Positions 52,763-61,072 of a stretch of 64,000 nt of DNA are shown here, one piece after another. Numbering within the stretch: position 1 is the stretch's first letter; the number at the start of each line of letters is the position of its first letter. This DNA comes from JAVVEH01 sp032251435 (GTDB lineage: Bacteria; Verrucomicrobiota; Lentisphaeria; Oligosphaerales; MVZH01): positions 144,812-208,811 of the forward strand of contig JAVVEH010000001.1 in the NCBI GenBank assembly GCA_032251435.1, given 5' to 3'. The position numbers and the translations under genes were made by a program. The notes beneath the pieces were generated by a model, which saw nothing but the letters and a program-made list of their open reading frames with translations, was not told the DNA's origin and did not search any database.

Positions 52763-53307
52763 GGCTCCACACCCAATCGCTTTAACTGACCGCGTAGATT
52801 GTCCATCGCATACCGCATTCGCCCCAAGACCGTGTTGATCGTCACCTGTTGGATTCGAGCGATCTCTTTAAACGGGATCGCCTGGCGGCGCATCAAAAAA
52901 ACATCTCTTTGATCGTCTGGCAAGCGCGCCACAGCTTGCTCAATCAGCTCCATCACTTCACGGTTCTCCAATTCAGCGGATGGCCGCTCGCCGCTCTCTT
53001 CCCGGTCAACCTGCTCCGGCTCAACCGGCACTTCCCATTTGGACCGCCGGAGGTGATCAATGGCCTGATTCCGGGCGATCCGCAGGATGTAAGCGATAAA
53101 CCGGTTTTCATCTTTGTATTTCCGAAGGTTGTCCACCACCTTGATCCACGTCTTCTGATAGATGTCATCGACGACCGCGGATTGGCCCGGAAGCATCTTG
53201 TTCAAATAAGAATAGACCTGCTTACGGTATCGGCTGTAGAGCTGCTCAAACGCCCGGTCGTCGCCAGCCAAATAGTTTTTTATCAGGTGTTTGTCAGTCA
53301 CTGTCAA
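52759..53307 (-). CDS. ECF-subfamily RNA polymerase sigma factor (module 2)
   Basis: The 182-residue protein has region 2 (DRAFEQLYSRYRKQVYSYLN, AVVDDIYQKTWIKVVDNLRK, ENRFIAYILRIARNQAIDHL) and region 4 (LPDDQRDVFLMRRQAIPFKE, IARIQQVTINTVLGRMRYAM). The frame opens with TTG 53307; an in-frame GTG at 53301 is the other option and neither has a clear ribosome binding site. It forms an operon with the zinc-finger anti-sigma factor and a secreted helical protein. Confidence 0.93.
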   Translation of the reverse strand: MTVTDKHLIKNYLAGDDRAFEQLYSRYRKQVYSYLNKMLPGQSAVVDDIYQKTWIKVVDNLRKYKDENRFIAYILRIARNQAIDHLRRSKWEVPVEPEQVDREESGERPSAELENREVMELIEQAVARLPDDQRDVFLMRRQAIPFKEIARIQQVTINTVLGRMRYAMDNLRGQLKRLGVEP

Positions 53308-53528
53308 CCATTTCGAAACTGCTGAAAACGCCGCGTTTCCACACGCATAACGGTTCTCCCCACTGGTTTATTATACACGCCATCGGTTTTTTCTCAAAAT
53401 CAAACCGCGGCATATTCCGGGCCAAGCGGACCGACGCGTAAAATCAGGCGCCGCCATCCGCGCGCCGGCTATTGGCGTTCGCCCGCTCAGGCGCTACGTT
53501 ACCCGAAACGTAAAACCAATAGGATTCC

Positions 53529-55766
53529 ATGCCTGATTCCCCCCCAAAAAAACACCCCGCCATCGAACTTCTCGCCCCCGCGGGCAATCTCGCCACAGGA
53601 GTCATCGCGCTGGACTCTGGCGCGGACGCGGTCTACGCCGGACTGGCCCGGTTTAACGCCCGGGAACGGACGGAAAATTTTTCTTTAGAAGATTTTGGCA
53701 AACTGACCCGTTACGCCCATGACCGCGGGCGGCGGGTCCACTTGACCTTGAACACGCTCGTCCGCCAGGATGAGCTGGCGGATGTCGCCCGCCTCCTGGA
53801 GGATGTCATCCCTTACCAGCCGGACGCCGTCATCGTCCAGGATCTAGGTGTTCTGAGGCTCGTCCGGGACTATTTTCCGGATGTGACGATTCACGCGTCC
53901 ACCCAGGCGGGGACGCATAACAGCGCCGGGGTGAATCTCCTGGCTGAACGCGGCGTTGACCGGGTCATTCTTCAGCGTCAGATTCCCATGGAAGAATTAC
54001 AGCTGATCGTTCAGAATTCAGCCATTGACATAGAAGTGTTCTGTCACGGTGCCCTCTGCTGCTGTTTGTCGGGGGCGTGCCTGTTTTCTTCGTGGATTGG
54101 CGGCTGGAGCGGCAACCGCGGCCGGTGCAAACAACCCTGCCGACGACGGTATTTTGGCAAGACCGGCAATGGCTTTTTCTTTTCCACTCATGATCTTTAC
54201 GGATTGGAGCATGTCCGCGGACTCCGCGACATGGGTGTCGCGTCGCTGAAAATCGAGGGGCGTCTGCGCAAATCCGACTACGTGGAACGGGTGGTGAAAG
54301 CCTACCGGTTGATGCTTGACTGCCCGGACAACGCCGTCGCGGACACCGTGAAAGAAAGCCGGAAAATTCTCGCCGGGGCGTTAGGCCGACGCTGGACCGG
54401 CGGGTTCCTTGACCGTGCGAATTATGACACGATCATTGACGCTGACAGTGTCGGAGGAGCCGGTCAATTGTGCGGGAAAGTCACGCGCGTGAAAGGAAGC
54501 GGCTTCGAGATGGCGTTGAGCCAACGGCTGCACGTGGGAGACCGTATCCGGGTTCAGTCAAAGGATGGTGAGGAAGGCGTTCCGATGACGGTCACGCGGC
54601 TGTTCGCGGAAGGCAAACCGGCCATCCGGGGAACCAAAGGCCAAACCTGCTTTATCCCATTTGACCGTCCCGTGGCGGATCAAGGGCTGGTTTTTCGGAT
54701 CGGCATGCAGGAACGGGATGTCGCCAAAACTATCGCCGCCATTCCCTCTGAGACGGAACAATCCGCGGCCTTAACCGTGACAGTGGCCCCGACCGGTGTC
54801 CATATCGCCATCACGTCCGGCGGCGGCACCCGCGAATGGCGGGATGACCGGGTGATTGAACCGGCCCGGACCAACGCTCTGACAGAAACGGCTGTCATCG
54901 ATGAATTTTCAAAAACCCCCGCCGCCGGCTTCCGAATTAAGACCCTTGCCGCGCGGATAGAGGGCGACCTGTTCCTGCAATCACGTGACCTGCGTCATCT
55001 CCGGCAGGATTTTTGGACTTGGGTGGAGCGCGAAATTCCCCCGTCGCCGCCGGGGGCCGCCGCTGGCGGAGCCTGGGAAGCCAGTCAATCCTTTAACGCT
55101 CCCCTGCCTCCCGCCGGCTGGCTTCCCCGCCGGGCTGTCCGGGTGCCCAGAGGGGAACGGGCACCCTGGCAAAAAGCCATCGCCGTCCGCTCCATCTATG
55201 AAAAACACACGCGTTATGATGAAGTGGTGTTACCGGACTTCTGCCCCGAAGGTGGTCTGAAAGATCTGCGCCAACGGCTCGCGGACACCGCGGGAAAGGG
55301 TGTGACCCGCTTCCGAGTCGTTTCGTTATTCGGGTTAAAGCTCCTCTCGGAGTTGGCGGCCAACCGTCTGGAGATCACGTGCGCTCCTCCTTTACCCGTG
55401 ACCAACGCCCTGGCGGCTCGTGAACTGATGGACATGGGCGCCGGCCGATTCTGCGCCTGGCTGGAACTGGCGAAAGGTGATATCGACACCCTGCGCGGAC
55501 TCCTGGGGGACCGGCTGGAGCTTTACGCCTTCGGGCGGCCACCGTTGATGACCACCCGGGCCAAACTCCCCGCCAAAGGAGACATCACGGACAACCGGGG
55601 CAACCGCTTCCGGATCGTTCCCGAAGGGGAACTCACCCGGGTTTACCCCGGTATCGCTTTTTCTATCTCCGTCCCGGAAGGCGTGTCTTCCTTCTTTGAT
55701 TTAACCAACGCCCGGCTGGGAGAAAAAGGCTGCTCAACCTTTAACTATAACCGTGAGTTTGTTTAG
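53529..55766 (+). CDS. U32-family peptidase / rRNA hydroxylation-type protein
   Basis: The 745-residue protein begins IELLAPAGNLATGVIALDSG and carries the U32 signature IDIEVFCHGALCCCLSGACL, then GWSGNRGRCKQPCRRRYFGK with the conserved cysteines, and HDLYGLEHVRGLRDMGVASL, KIEGRLRKSDYV. A long C-terminal half resembles the DUF3656 extension. Some U32 proteins (RlhA) are needed for rRNA hydroxylation and others (TrhP) for tRNA; the exact role here is unclear. TAGGA is 5 nt before the ATG. It stands at the head of a co-directional run with the MBL, murJ and OmpA genes. Confidence 0.9.
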   Translation: MPDSPPKKHPAIELLAPAGNLATGVIALDSGADAVYAGLARFNARERTENFSLEDFGKLTRYAHDRGRRVHLTLNTLVRQDELADVARLLEDVIPYQPDAVIVQDLGVLRLVRDYFPDVTIHASTQAGTHNSAGVNLLAERGVDRVILQRQIPMEELQLIVQNSAIDIEVFCHGALCCCLSGACLFSSWIGGWSGNRGRCKQPCRRRYFGKTGNGFFFSTHDLYGLEHVRGLRDMGVASLKIEGRLRKSDYVERVVKAYRLMLDCPDNAVADTVKESRKILAGALGRRWTGGFLDRANYDTIIDADSVGGAGQLCGKVTRVKGSGFEMALSQRLHVGDRIRVQSKDGEEGVPMTVTRLFAEGKPAIRGTKGQTCFIPFDRPVADQGLVFRIGMQERDVAKTIAAIPSETEQSAALTVTVAPTGVHIAITSGGGTREWRDDRVIEPARTNALTETAVIDEFSKTPAAGFRIKTLAARIEGDLFLQSRDLRHLRQDFWTWVEREIPPSPPGAAAGGAWEASQSFNAPLPPAGWLPRRAVRVPRGERAPWQKAIAVRSIYEKHTRYDEVVLPDFCPEGGLKDLRQRLADTAGKGVTRFRVVSLFGLKLLSELAANRLEITCAPPLPVTNALAARELMDMGAGRFCAWLELAKGDIDTLRGLLGDRLELYAFGRPPLMTTRAKLPAKGDITDNRGNRFRIVPEGELTRVYPGIAFSISVPEGVSSFFDLTNARLGEKGCSTFNYNREFV

Positions 55767-55793
55767 ACCATAGAATCTGGATCTTGGAAAACC

Positions 55794-56405
55794 ATGCTGA
55801 ACATAAAAACGATTTCTGTCGGCGTTCTGGAAGTCAGTTGCTACCTTGTCTGGGAGCCGGAAAGCGGCGAAGGACTGGTCATTGATCCCGGAGATGACGC
55901 CGCCGCCGTGATTGAGGCCATCCGCGCTGACGGTGTCAAGCCCGCCGCTGTTTTCCTCACTCACGCCCACGTGGACCACATCCGGGGCGTTCCCGGCATC
56001 GTGAATCATTTTAATATTCCGGTGATTCTTCATGCGGGCGACCATGGGCTGTATCACAGTCCGAACAACGCCTTGCTTCCTTGGATTCCGGCCGCTGAGA
56101 AGTTGCCTGAGCCGGGGGAGATGCCCGCCTTTTCCCATTTGCCGGCGCCGCGGATCATCCACACACCCGGGCATACACAGGGCGGTGTCTGCCTGTATTT
56201 TCCCACCGAAAACATCCTGTTCACCGGGGACACGCTGTTCGCCGGCTCGATCGGACGCACGGACTTTCCCGGCGGCGACGCGGAACAGCTCATCCAGTCC
56301 ATACACATCCAGTTGCTGACGCTTCCCGACTCCACCATCGTCTACCCGGGACACGGCCTTTCCACCACGATTGGCGATGAAAAAGCGGCAAACCCGTTTA
56401 TCTGA
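55794..56405 (+). CDS. MBL-fold metallohydrolase (glyoxalase II-like)
   Basis: The 203-residue protein has the metal-binding THAHVDH (His57, His59, Asp61, His62), then HTPGHTQGGVCLYF, ILFTGDTLFAGSIGRTDFPG and YPGHG. This is the YcbL/glyoxalase II-like group that lacks the C-terminal substrate domain of GloB. It probably hydrolyses a thioester. It starts 27 nt after the U32 stop. Confidence 0.92.
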   Translation: MLNIKTISVGVLEVSCYLVWEPESGEGLVIDPGDDAAAVIEAIRADGVKPAAVFLTHAHVDHIRGVPGIVNHFNIPVILHAGDHGLYHSPNNALLPWIPAAEKLPEPGEMPAFSHLPAPRIIHTPGHTQGGVCLYFPTENILFTGDTLFAGSIGRTDFPGGDAEQLIQSIHIQLLTLPDSTIVYPGHGLSTTIGDEKAANPFI

Positions 56406-56444
56406 GTAAAAGAGCCCCTGAGACCCGGAACGAAGCGCCAGCCT

Positions 56445-58115
56445 TTGGATGTGACATCTGTGAACGAAACCACGCGCGACCATCGTAAACACATTGGCGA
56501 ACGCATCTTGCGGGCGAGCACCGTGGTCGCTATCGCCCATGTGTGTCTGAAAGTGGTGGGCCTGGCGCAACTCAGCGTCCTCGGCCGTTATATCGACACC
56601 AGTGTGCTGGATGTGGTTTACGTCGGGGCGTTTGAAGGCTGCATTTTCACCATTTTTCTCTTGGGTGAGGAAGTTATCGGCCCGGCCTTTTTGCCGGTCT
56701 TCATGCGGGAATTGGATGACCGGGGGAAAAAAGCCGCCTGGGCCTTCGCCAACACCGTTCTAACGCTTCAGTTTATGATCCTGGCGCTCCTTATCGGGGC
56801 GTTAACGCTCTGGCCGGCGTTTTTCATCAATCTGGTCACCAATTGGCAAGGGGAAGACGCGCCGGCAAAGATTGAACTGGCCCGCCGGAGTCTGATCGCC
56901 ATGGCGCCCGCCCTGCTCTGTCTCTCGCTTGGATCAACAACGTATATCATTCTCAACGGGCACAAACGCTTTTTCCTGGCGGCCTTCGGCGACGCCTCAT
57001 GGAAAATTGTCAGCCTCATCAGCGTGTTCGTCGGCATCGGTTGGCTGGGGATGAATGTCCGGGCCTTGATCTTCGGGCTGGTCATCGGCAGCGTGGCCAA
57101 ACTGGGGACCCATCTCGTCGGCTTATTCAGGGAACTGCGGTTTTTCCGGCCATCCCTCGTCCTGAAAAATCCGGCGTTGAAAACGATGCTTTTGCTCATG
57201 CTACCGCTCATCGCCGGCATCCTGTTCGCCAAAATCCGCGATGTGTTTAATAACCAATACATTCTCAGTTCCATTCAAACCGACGGCTTAATGACCGCCA
57301 ACTCATTCGGCAGAAAACTTTACACCGCGATCGGCTGGCTGGTCCCTTACGCGATGTCCATCGCCATGTTTCCGTTTTTCTGCGAGTTGGTGGACAGAGA
57401 TGATCATGAGCACTTGGGCGACCTGCTCACCCATTCCGGGCGCATGTTGCTGGCGGTCTTCATCCCTTTTTCCATGGCCTGCGTCGTTTTCTCCCAACCC
57501 TTGACCTCTCTTCTGTTTCAAAGCGGGAAATTCGGCCCGGATGTCACGGCGTTGACAGCTCTTTCGATGGCTTGCTACACCTTGGTTTTTCCCGCCTTCG
57601 CCCTGGAATATTTGATCATTCAGGCCTTTTTCGCCAACCGCAAGATGATTTCCGTCACCGTTATCGGCGCCCTCACCTCCGTCATTTCCATCGTGATCAG
57701 CTATGTCGGCATCCGCCTGTTCGGCGCCACAGATGCCGCCGCGCTGATGGTGGTGGCTCTTGGTTTCGTCATCAGCCGGACCATTAAAACAACCGCTTTC
57801 ATGGTGCTTTTGAAAAGAACCACTCCCGCGTTTCCTCTGTTGCCGACGGCTGTCATGGTGTTGAAAGCGGTGCTGACGGGCGGGTGCGCCATGCTGCTGT
57901 GTCAAGTCACGGATCAAGCTTTTCTCACGTTTATCTCCGGGGATGCCGGGAAATTTCCCACGATCCTCCGCCTCGCCGCCAATGGCGGGGCGGCCGCCGC
58001 CGGCTTCCTTGGCGGCGCCCTGATCTTCCGGCTCAAAGAACCCTTCGAAATGGCCCAATGGGCGTTTCGGAAAATGACTGGTCAAAACCGTTTAACCGTG
58101 AAGGAGATGCCATGA
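56445..58115 (+). CDS. murJ: MurJ/MviN-type lipid II flippase
   Basis: The 556-residue protein has about 14 membrane segments and the MVF family pattern: GERILRASTVVAIAHVCLKV, GEEVIGPAFLPVFMRELDDR, LMLPLIAGILFAKIRDVFNN and IAMFPFFCELVDRDDHEHLG. MurJ flips lipid II across the inner membrane. The start is uncertain: the frame opens with TTG 56445, and GTG codons at 56451 and 56460 are alternatives; no ATG occurs close by. It overlaps the OmpA gene in ATGA. Confidence 0.85.
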   Translation: MDVTSVNETTRDHRKHIGERILRASTVVAIAHVCLKVVGLAQLSVLGRYIDTSVLDVVYVGAFEGCIFTIFLLGEEVIGPAFLPVFMRELDDRGKKAAWAFANTVLTLQFMILALLIGALTLWPAFFINLVTNWQGEDAPAKIELARRSLIAMAPALLCLSLGSTTYIILNGHKRFFLAAFGDASWKIVSLISVFVGIGWLGMNVRALIFGLVIGSVAKLGTHLVGLFRELRFFRPSLVLKNPALKTMLLLMLPLIAGILFAKIRDVFNNQYILSSIQTDGLMTANSFGRKLYTAIGWLVPYAMSIAMFPFFCELVDRDDHEHLGDLLTHSGRMLLAVFIPFSMACVVFSQPLTSLLFQSGKFGPDVTALTALSMACYTLVFPAFALEYLIIQAFFANRKMISVTVIGALTSVISIVISYVGIRLFGATDAAALMVVALGFVISRTIKTTAFMVLLKRTTPAFPLLPTAVMVLKAVLTGGCAMLLCQVTDQAFLTFISGDAGKFPTILRLAANGGAAAAGFLGGALIFRLKEPFEMAQWAFRKMTGQNRLTVKEMP

Positions 58116-58849
58116 AAACATATACCACGATTGTCGCCATCGCCGTTCTCCTCGCCTTTACCTGCGCCGGCTTAGGCTGGTGGGCGTATGAACTGAACCA
58201 ACGGCTCACAGCCCTTAACGACACAATCGCCCGACTGGAAACGGATTTGACCGCCAGTCAAGAACGGGAAAAGTCCCTGCGCTCAGATCTCGCCGTGACC
58301 GCGGAGACGGGAGAACGATTGGCGGAAAGCCTGCGGGACGCGAAAACGCAAGCGGAAAAACTGAAAGCGGAAAAATTGGCGATTGAACAGGCGAGTCACA
58401 CGTTTGAAGAGAAGATGAACGCCGCCATGGCCGAACAGGAAGTGACCATCTCCCGGTTGCAAGGGAAGCTGAGCATCAACATTCTTGACCGGATCATGTT
58501 CGACTCCGGCCAGGCGGATCTTAAAGAAGAAGGACAAGCCCTGCTGGTGAAAATGGCCGACGTGTTGAAAACAGTTCCCGACCGGCAGATCCTGGTCATT
58601 GGCCACACGGACAATGTGCCCGTCACCGCGTCCCGTCACCGCTTCGCCACAAACTGGGAACTCAGCGCCGCCCGGGCGACGGCCGCCGTCCGGTTCCTGG
58701 TCGACAGCGGTGTATCTCCGCGGAATCTGGGCGCCCTGGGCTACGGAGAACACCATCCTATCGCCGACAACACCACCGCCGAAGGCCGGGCTCAAAACCG
58801 GCGTATCGAAGTGGTTATCCTGGAAAACGATTTACTCAAAATGAATTAA
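58112..58849 (+). CDS. OmpA-domain cell-envelope protein with coiled coil
   Basis: The 245-residue protein has an N-terminal membrane segment (IVAIAVLLAFTCAGLGWWAY), a coiled coil at about 30-115 (LERDL-like heptads such as AETGERLAESLRDAKTQAEK) and an OmpA/MotB peptidoglycan-binding domain at about 125-240: ILDRIMFDSGQADLKEEGQA, VIGHTDNVPVTASRHRFATN, LSAARA and NRRIEVVIL. It should link the inner membrane to the wall. AAGGAG lies before the ATG, which overlaps the murJ stop. Confidence 0.92.
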   Translation: MKTYTTIVAIAVLLAFTCAGLGWWAYELNQRLTALNDTIARLETDLTASQEREKSLRSDLAVTAETGERLAESLRDAKTQAEKLKAEKLAIEQASHTFEEKMNAAMAEQEVTISRLQGKLSINILDRIMFDSGQADLKEEGQALLVKMADVLKTVPDRQILVIGHTDNVPVTASRHRFATNWELSAARATAAVRFLVDSGVSPRNLGALGYGEHHPIADNTTAEGRAQNRRIEVVILENDLLKMN

Positions 58850-59171
58850 GCGGGATCGACGGGAAAGGCTGCCCAGCCGACGAGACGCCCTGGACCGGCC
58901 GCGTCCCCGCGGCCATCCGTCTTGACAGTTGACCGCCTCATCGTGGCGGGAGAACCCGGCCAATCAAAGCGCCCCAACCAGCCAACGCCTTCCGGCCAAT
59001 TAACACGGATGCATCCGGGACGGATGCGCTCCAGAACGTGTCCGGCTACCAATCCGTACTGGTTGATCCGCTTGCGGAATCCGCAAAATAGCCGTCATCC
59101 TCGGATGACATACCGTGATGATCTGGGGCCGACGATAGGAGGTCCCTCAGCATCAGTTTGTTCGAAATCTT
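58850..59171. other. Intergenic, one hairpin, no gene seen
   Basis: A perfect hairpin GGCCGCG-TCCC-CGCGGCC at 58897-58914 follows the OmpA gene by 47 nt but lacks a T-run. The remaining 250 nt show no coding frame with a domain. This marks the change from core-type to accessory-type DNA. Confidence 0.4.
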
Positions 59172-59675
59172 TTATTTACTCTCGTCACCAACAGAAAACA
59201 TTCGCAGGATCTTGTCGTCTTTGAACCATATCCTGACAGGATGTCCATTTGCGAGCACCCCTCCCTTGCCGATCATGTCCAGTTCGTAGTTTGGAGTTCC
59301 TCGTCCGTATTCGAAGACGTGGCCAGCAACCTCGAACGAGGCTGAGGGATTCCCAGCCAGTAGTGTACTCTCCGTCAGCTTCGTGATGTCTCCACTTACT
59401 TCGACGTAATCAGAATTATTAATGTGTTGCTGACAACTGTTGGAAAGCGGGTCAGAGACCAAAGATCCCACACCTATCAGAAGAAGCAGGAAGGAGGCAG
59501 ATCCCAGGATGATCGCTAGGGTCTTTGCCGACTTAGAACTCGCTTTTGAGAAGCCGCGCACAGAGAAGAATAGTAGCAAACTCGGAAAGCCCACTGAAAG
59601 GACGATAGCCAGCCACATAGTTGATTGCCCCGAAGAAGACTCAACTGCATCGAATATTATTCTGGATTCGGGCAT
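59172..59675 (-). CDS. Small two-helix membrane protein of unknown function
   Basis: The 167-residue protein has two membrane segments (MWLAIVLSVGFPSLLLFFSV, about 20-39, and TLAIILGSASFLLLLIGVGS, about 52-71) and an extracytoplasmic domain of about 95 residues with one visible Cys. It contains DYVEVSGDITKLTE and a beta-rich part ending VRIWFKDDKILRMF. I recognise no family. Codon use is less GC-rich than the upstream core genes. The group II intron remnant lies just upstream of its start. Confidence 0.65.
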   Translation of the reverse strand: MPESRIIFDAVESSSGQSTMWLAIVLSVGFPSLLLFFSVRGFSKASSKSAKTLAIILGSASFLLLLIGVGSLVSDPLSNSCQQHINNSDYVEVSGDITKLTESTLLAGNPSASFEVAGHVFEYGRGTPNYELDMIGKGGVLANGHPVRIWFKDDKILRMFSVGDESK

Positions 59676-59701
59676 GCGCTCTCAATCTTCCGACGAATCG
59701 A

Positions 59702-59771
59702 GTAGCCTGGGAGGTTGCCCTCCCATGGCTCTCACACCACCGGCCATACGGGTCCGTAGCACGGCGGTTCC
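59702..59771 (-). ncRNA. Group II intron domains V and VI (3' remnant)
   Basis: On the minus strand ACCGCCG and CGGTGGT form the lower domain V stem, including the C-G, G-U, C-G triad, around the upper hairpin TACG-GACC-CGTA. Next, AGCC-AT-GGGAGG-GCAA-CCTCCC-A-GGCT forms a domain VI helix with a bulged A seven nucleotides before a possible 3' end in AC (59702). No reverse transcriptase frame is present upstream on the minus strand between 59772 and 60047, so this is a fragment or an ORF-less intron. The 5' boundary is unknown. Confidence 0.55.
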
Positions 59772-60047
59772 TAAGTTGATGTTGTTCGCAGGACGATGAT
59801 CCTGCGGGGTTAAGTTAGTTCCCGCCCATGGGATGTGCAAGGCTTGTCAGCCATGAACTCATCTCGCACAGCGAGAGGCTTGTCCCTCAACTCTGGTTCG
59901 GGCCTTCGGCAGGTGTGAGACCATCCGGTTTGCTTACGTTTACGGAGTCGTCTTGACCCCTCCGGCTCGTTTCTCTGCCTACTATGCCTTCTGCTTTTAA
60001 CAATAGGGTGTGCGGCGGTACTCCGTCCGAACCACCCACTGGTTCTC

Positions 60048-60302
60048 TCAATGTTTGTAAATGTCCCGTCGATGCCCAATGCGTGTTATCAGTATAGAAT
60101 CATCAATAATAGCAAAGACTACCCGATAGTCTCCAATTCTGAACTTTCTCAGGCCGGCAAATTTGCCTTTAAGTTCCGGCAGGTGATCTGCCCTCTCCGG
60201 CAAGTCGTTTGCTATACGCAGAAGAATGCGGTCGGCTTCGGCTCTGCTTAGCCGCTTCAGATCGCGTGACACGGATGCCTTGAATGTGATCCTATAGGCC
60301 AA
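60048..60302 (-). CDS. RelE/ParE-family toxin
   Basis: The 84-residue protein starts YRITFKASVSRDLKRLSRAE and ends LRKFRIGDYRVVFAIIDDSI, RIGHRRDIY, the standard RelE-type layout with the basic C-terminal cluster. RelE toxins cut mRNA at the ribosome. The start overlaps the antitoxin stop by 11 nt. The stop codon abuts the region leading to the group II intron remnant. Confidence 0.9.
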   Translation of the reverse strand: MAYRITFKASVSRDLKRLSRAEADRILLRIANDLPERADHLPELKGKFAGLRKFRIGDYRVVFAIIDDSILITRIGHRRDIYKH

Positions 60303-60510
60303 GTTGCGACCTCATCTCTTCCATGGAGATCACAGCATCGGTGGGATCATTAAGGCGATCCAGCGAAATTTGCAGGTCCGCCTGTTCTTGCAGGTAGGCT
60401 TCGAGCGCTTTCTGCAAGACAAATGACTTGGACCTCTCGGACGCGGCCGACACTTCGGCGAGTTCCTTGGCAAGAACATCTGGAAGTCTTATTGATACGG
60501 CAACACTCAT
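60292..60510 (-). CDS. Ribbon-helix-helix antitoxin
   Basis: The 72-residue protein starts SVAVSIRLPDVLAKELAEVS with an RHH beta strand and helices (SERSKSFVLQKALEAYLQEQ), then an acidic toxin-binding tail ending SMEEMRSQLGL. It pairs with the downstream RelE toxin and should repress the operon. ATG 60510 is chosen because AAAAGGAG lies 8 nt upstream; a GTG at 60516 is in frame. Confidence 0.88.
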   Translation of the reverse strand: MSVAVSIRLPDVLAKELAEVSAASERSKSFVLQKALEAYLQEQADLQISLDRLNDPTDAVISMEEMRSQLGL

Positions 60511-60618
60511 TGGCACTGCTCCTTTTGTATGTGATTGTATCTATCTGTAAGACAATGTAGCTTCTTTCCGATTGAAGTCAAGTCGGCTCCCTAAAAGTCA
60601 GGCAGAACGACGGGGGCT

Positions 60619-60652
60619 GGGGCTGGCTAAAAGCGAAGCGGTAGCCAGTCCC
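60619..60652. repeat. Hairpin repeat A (GGGGCTGGCTA...TAGCCAGTCCC)
   Basis: An 11-bp inverted repeat encloses AAAGCGAAGCGG. It lies directly after the stop of the 60653-60997 gene on the minus strand and closely resembles the hairpin at 61009-61043. Confidence 0.6.
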
Positions 60653-60997
60653 TCAGCACCCATTGGTTGTGGTCAGTCTTTTTGTTTCGATCCTAAAACT
60701 AGGGCAAGAATCATCAAAAAAGCAATTGAACTCATGATCTTGCCCCTTGCATGCAACGACAATCTTCCCCTGCACCGGCTCCGGGTATTTCTGGGGAATA
60801 AGCCGACACATTACCTTCAGGCGGTTCACTGTTTGGGAAAATGGAACTGTCACTTTGCCCTGATTGGTTCGGGTGAAGCTGTATCCATCTTCGGCGGTAA
60901 TTTCGAGAACCTGTTGATCCGTCTCAAGCATGTGCATTAGCAGCAAACTGACGATCTTTATGACTGGCCCATCGGGTTTCATATATCTTCTCCACAA
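60653..60997 (-). CDS. Short protein of unknown function, possible type II secretion ATPase-like fragment
   Basis: The 114-residue product begins MWRRYMKPDGPVIKIVSLLL and MHMLETDQQVLEITAEDGYS. This resembles the start of GspE/PilB-like regions (P-V-V-K-L-V-N-L-I...A-S-D-I-H) without the ATPase part, and the likeness is weak. The rest contains PFSQTVNRLKVMCRLIPQKY and VQGKIVVACKGQDHEFNCFF. The opposite strand also holds a frame (60572-60940) but without domain features. It is flanked by two similar hairpins. Confidence 0.45.
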   Translation of the reverse strand: MWRRYMKPDGPVIKIVSLLLMHMLETDQQVLEITAEDGYSFTRTNQGKVTVPFSQTVNRLKVMCRLIPQKYPEPVQGKIVVACKGQDHEFNCFFDDSCPSFRIETKRLTTTNGC

Positions 60998-61008
60998 CGA
61001 ATGAGTCT

Positions 61009-61043
61009 GGGGCTGGTAAGTGAGCGGAGCGAATACCAGTCCC
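61009..61043. repeat. Hairpin repeat B (GGGGCTGGTA...TACCAGTCCC)
   Basis: A 10-bp inverted repeat in the gap between the GH2 gene stop (61073) and the 60997 start. Like repeat A, it follows a minus-strand gene, so both could be transcript ends, although no T-run is present. Confidence 0.6.
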
Positions 61044-61072
61044 TTGCAGGCAATGGTTCGCTCCAGATGCCA

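Noticed and set aside
59810..60079. 89-codon reverse frame upstream of the intron domains, considered as a reverse transcriptase piece
   Set aside because: No YADD or maturase X-domain residues; it also overlaps the RelE end.
60572..60940. 122-codon plus-strand frame opposite the 114-residue ORF
   Set aside because: No domain and no ribosome binding site; it runs through hairpin A, which looks non-coding.
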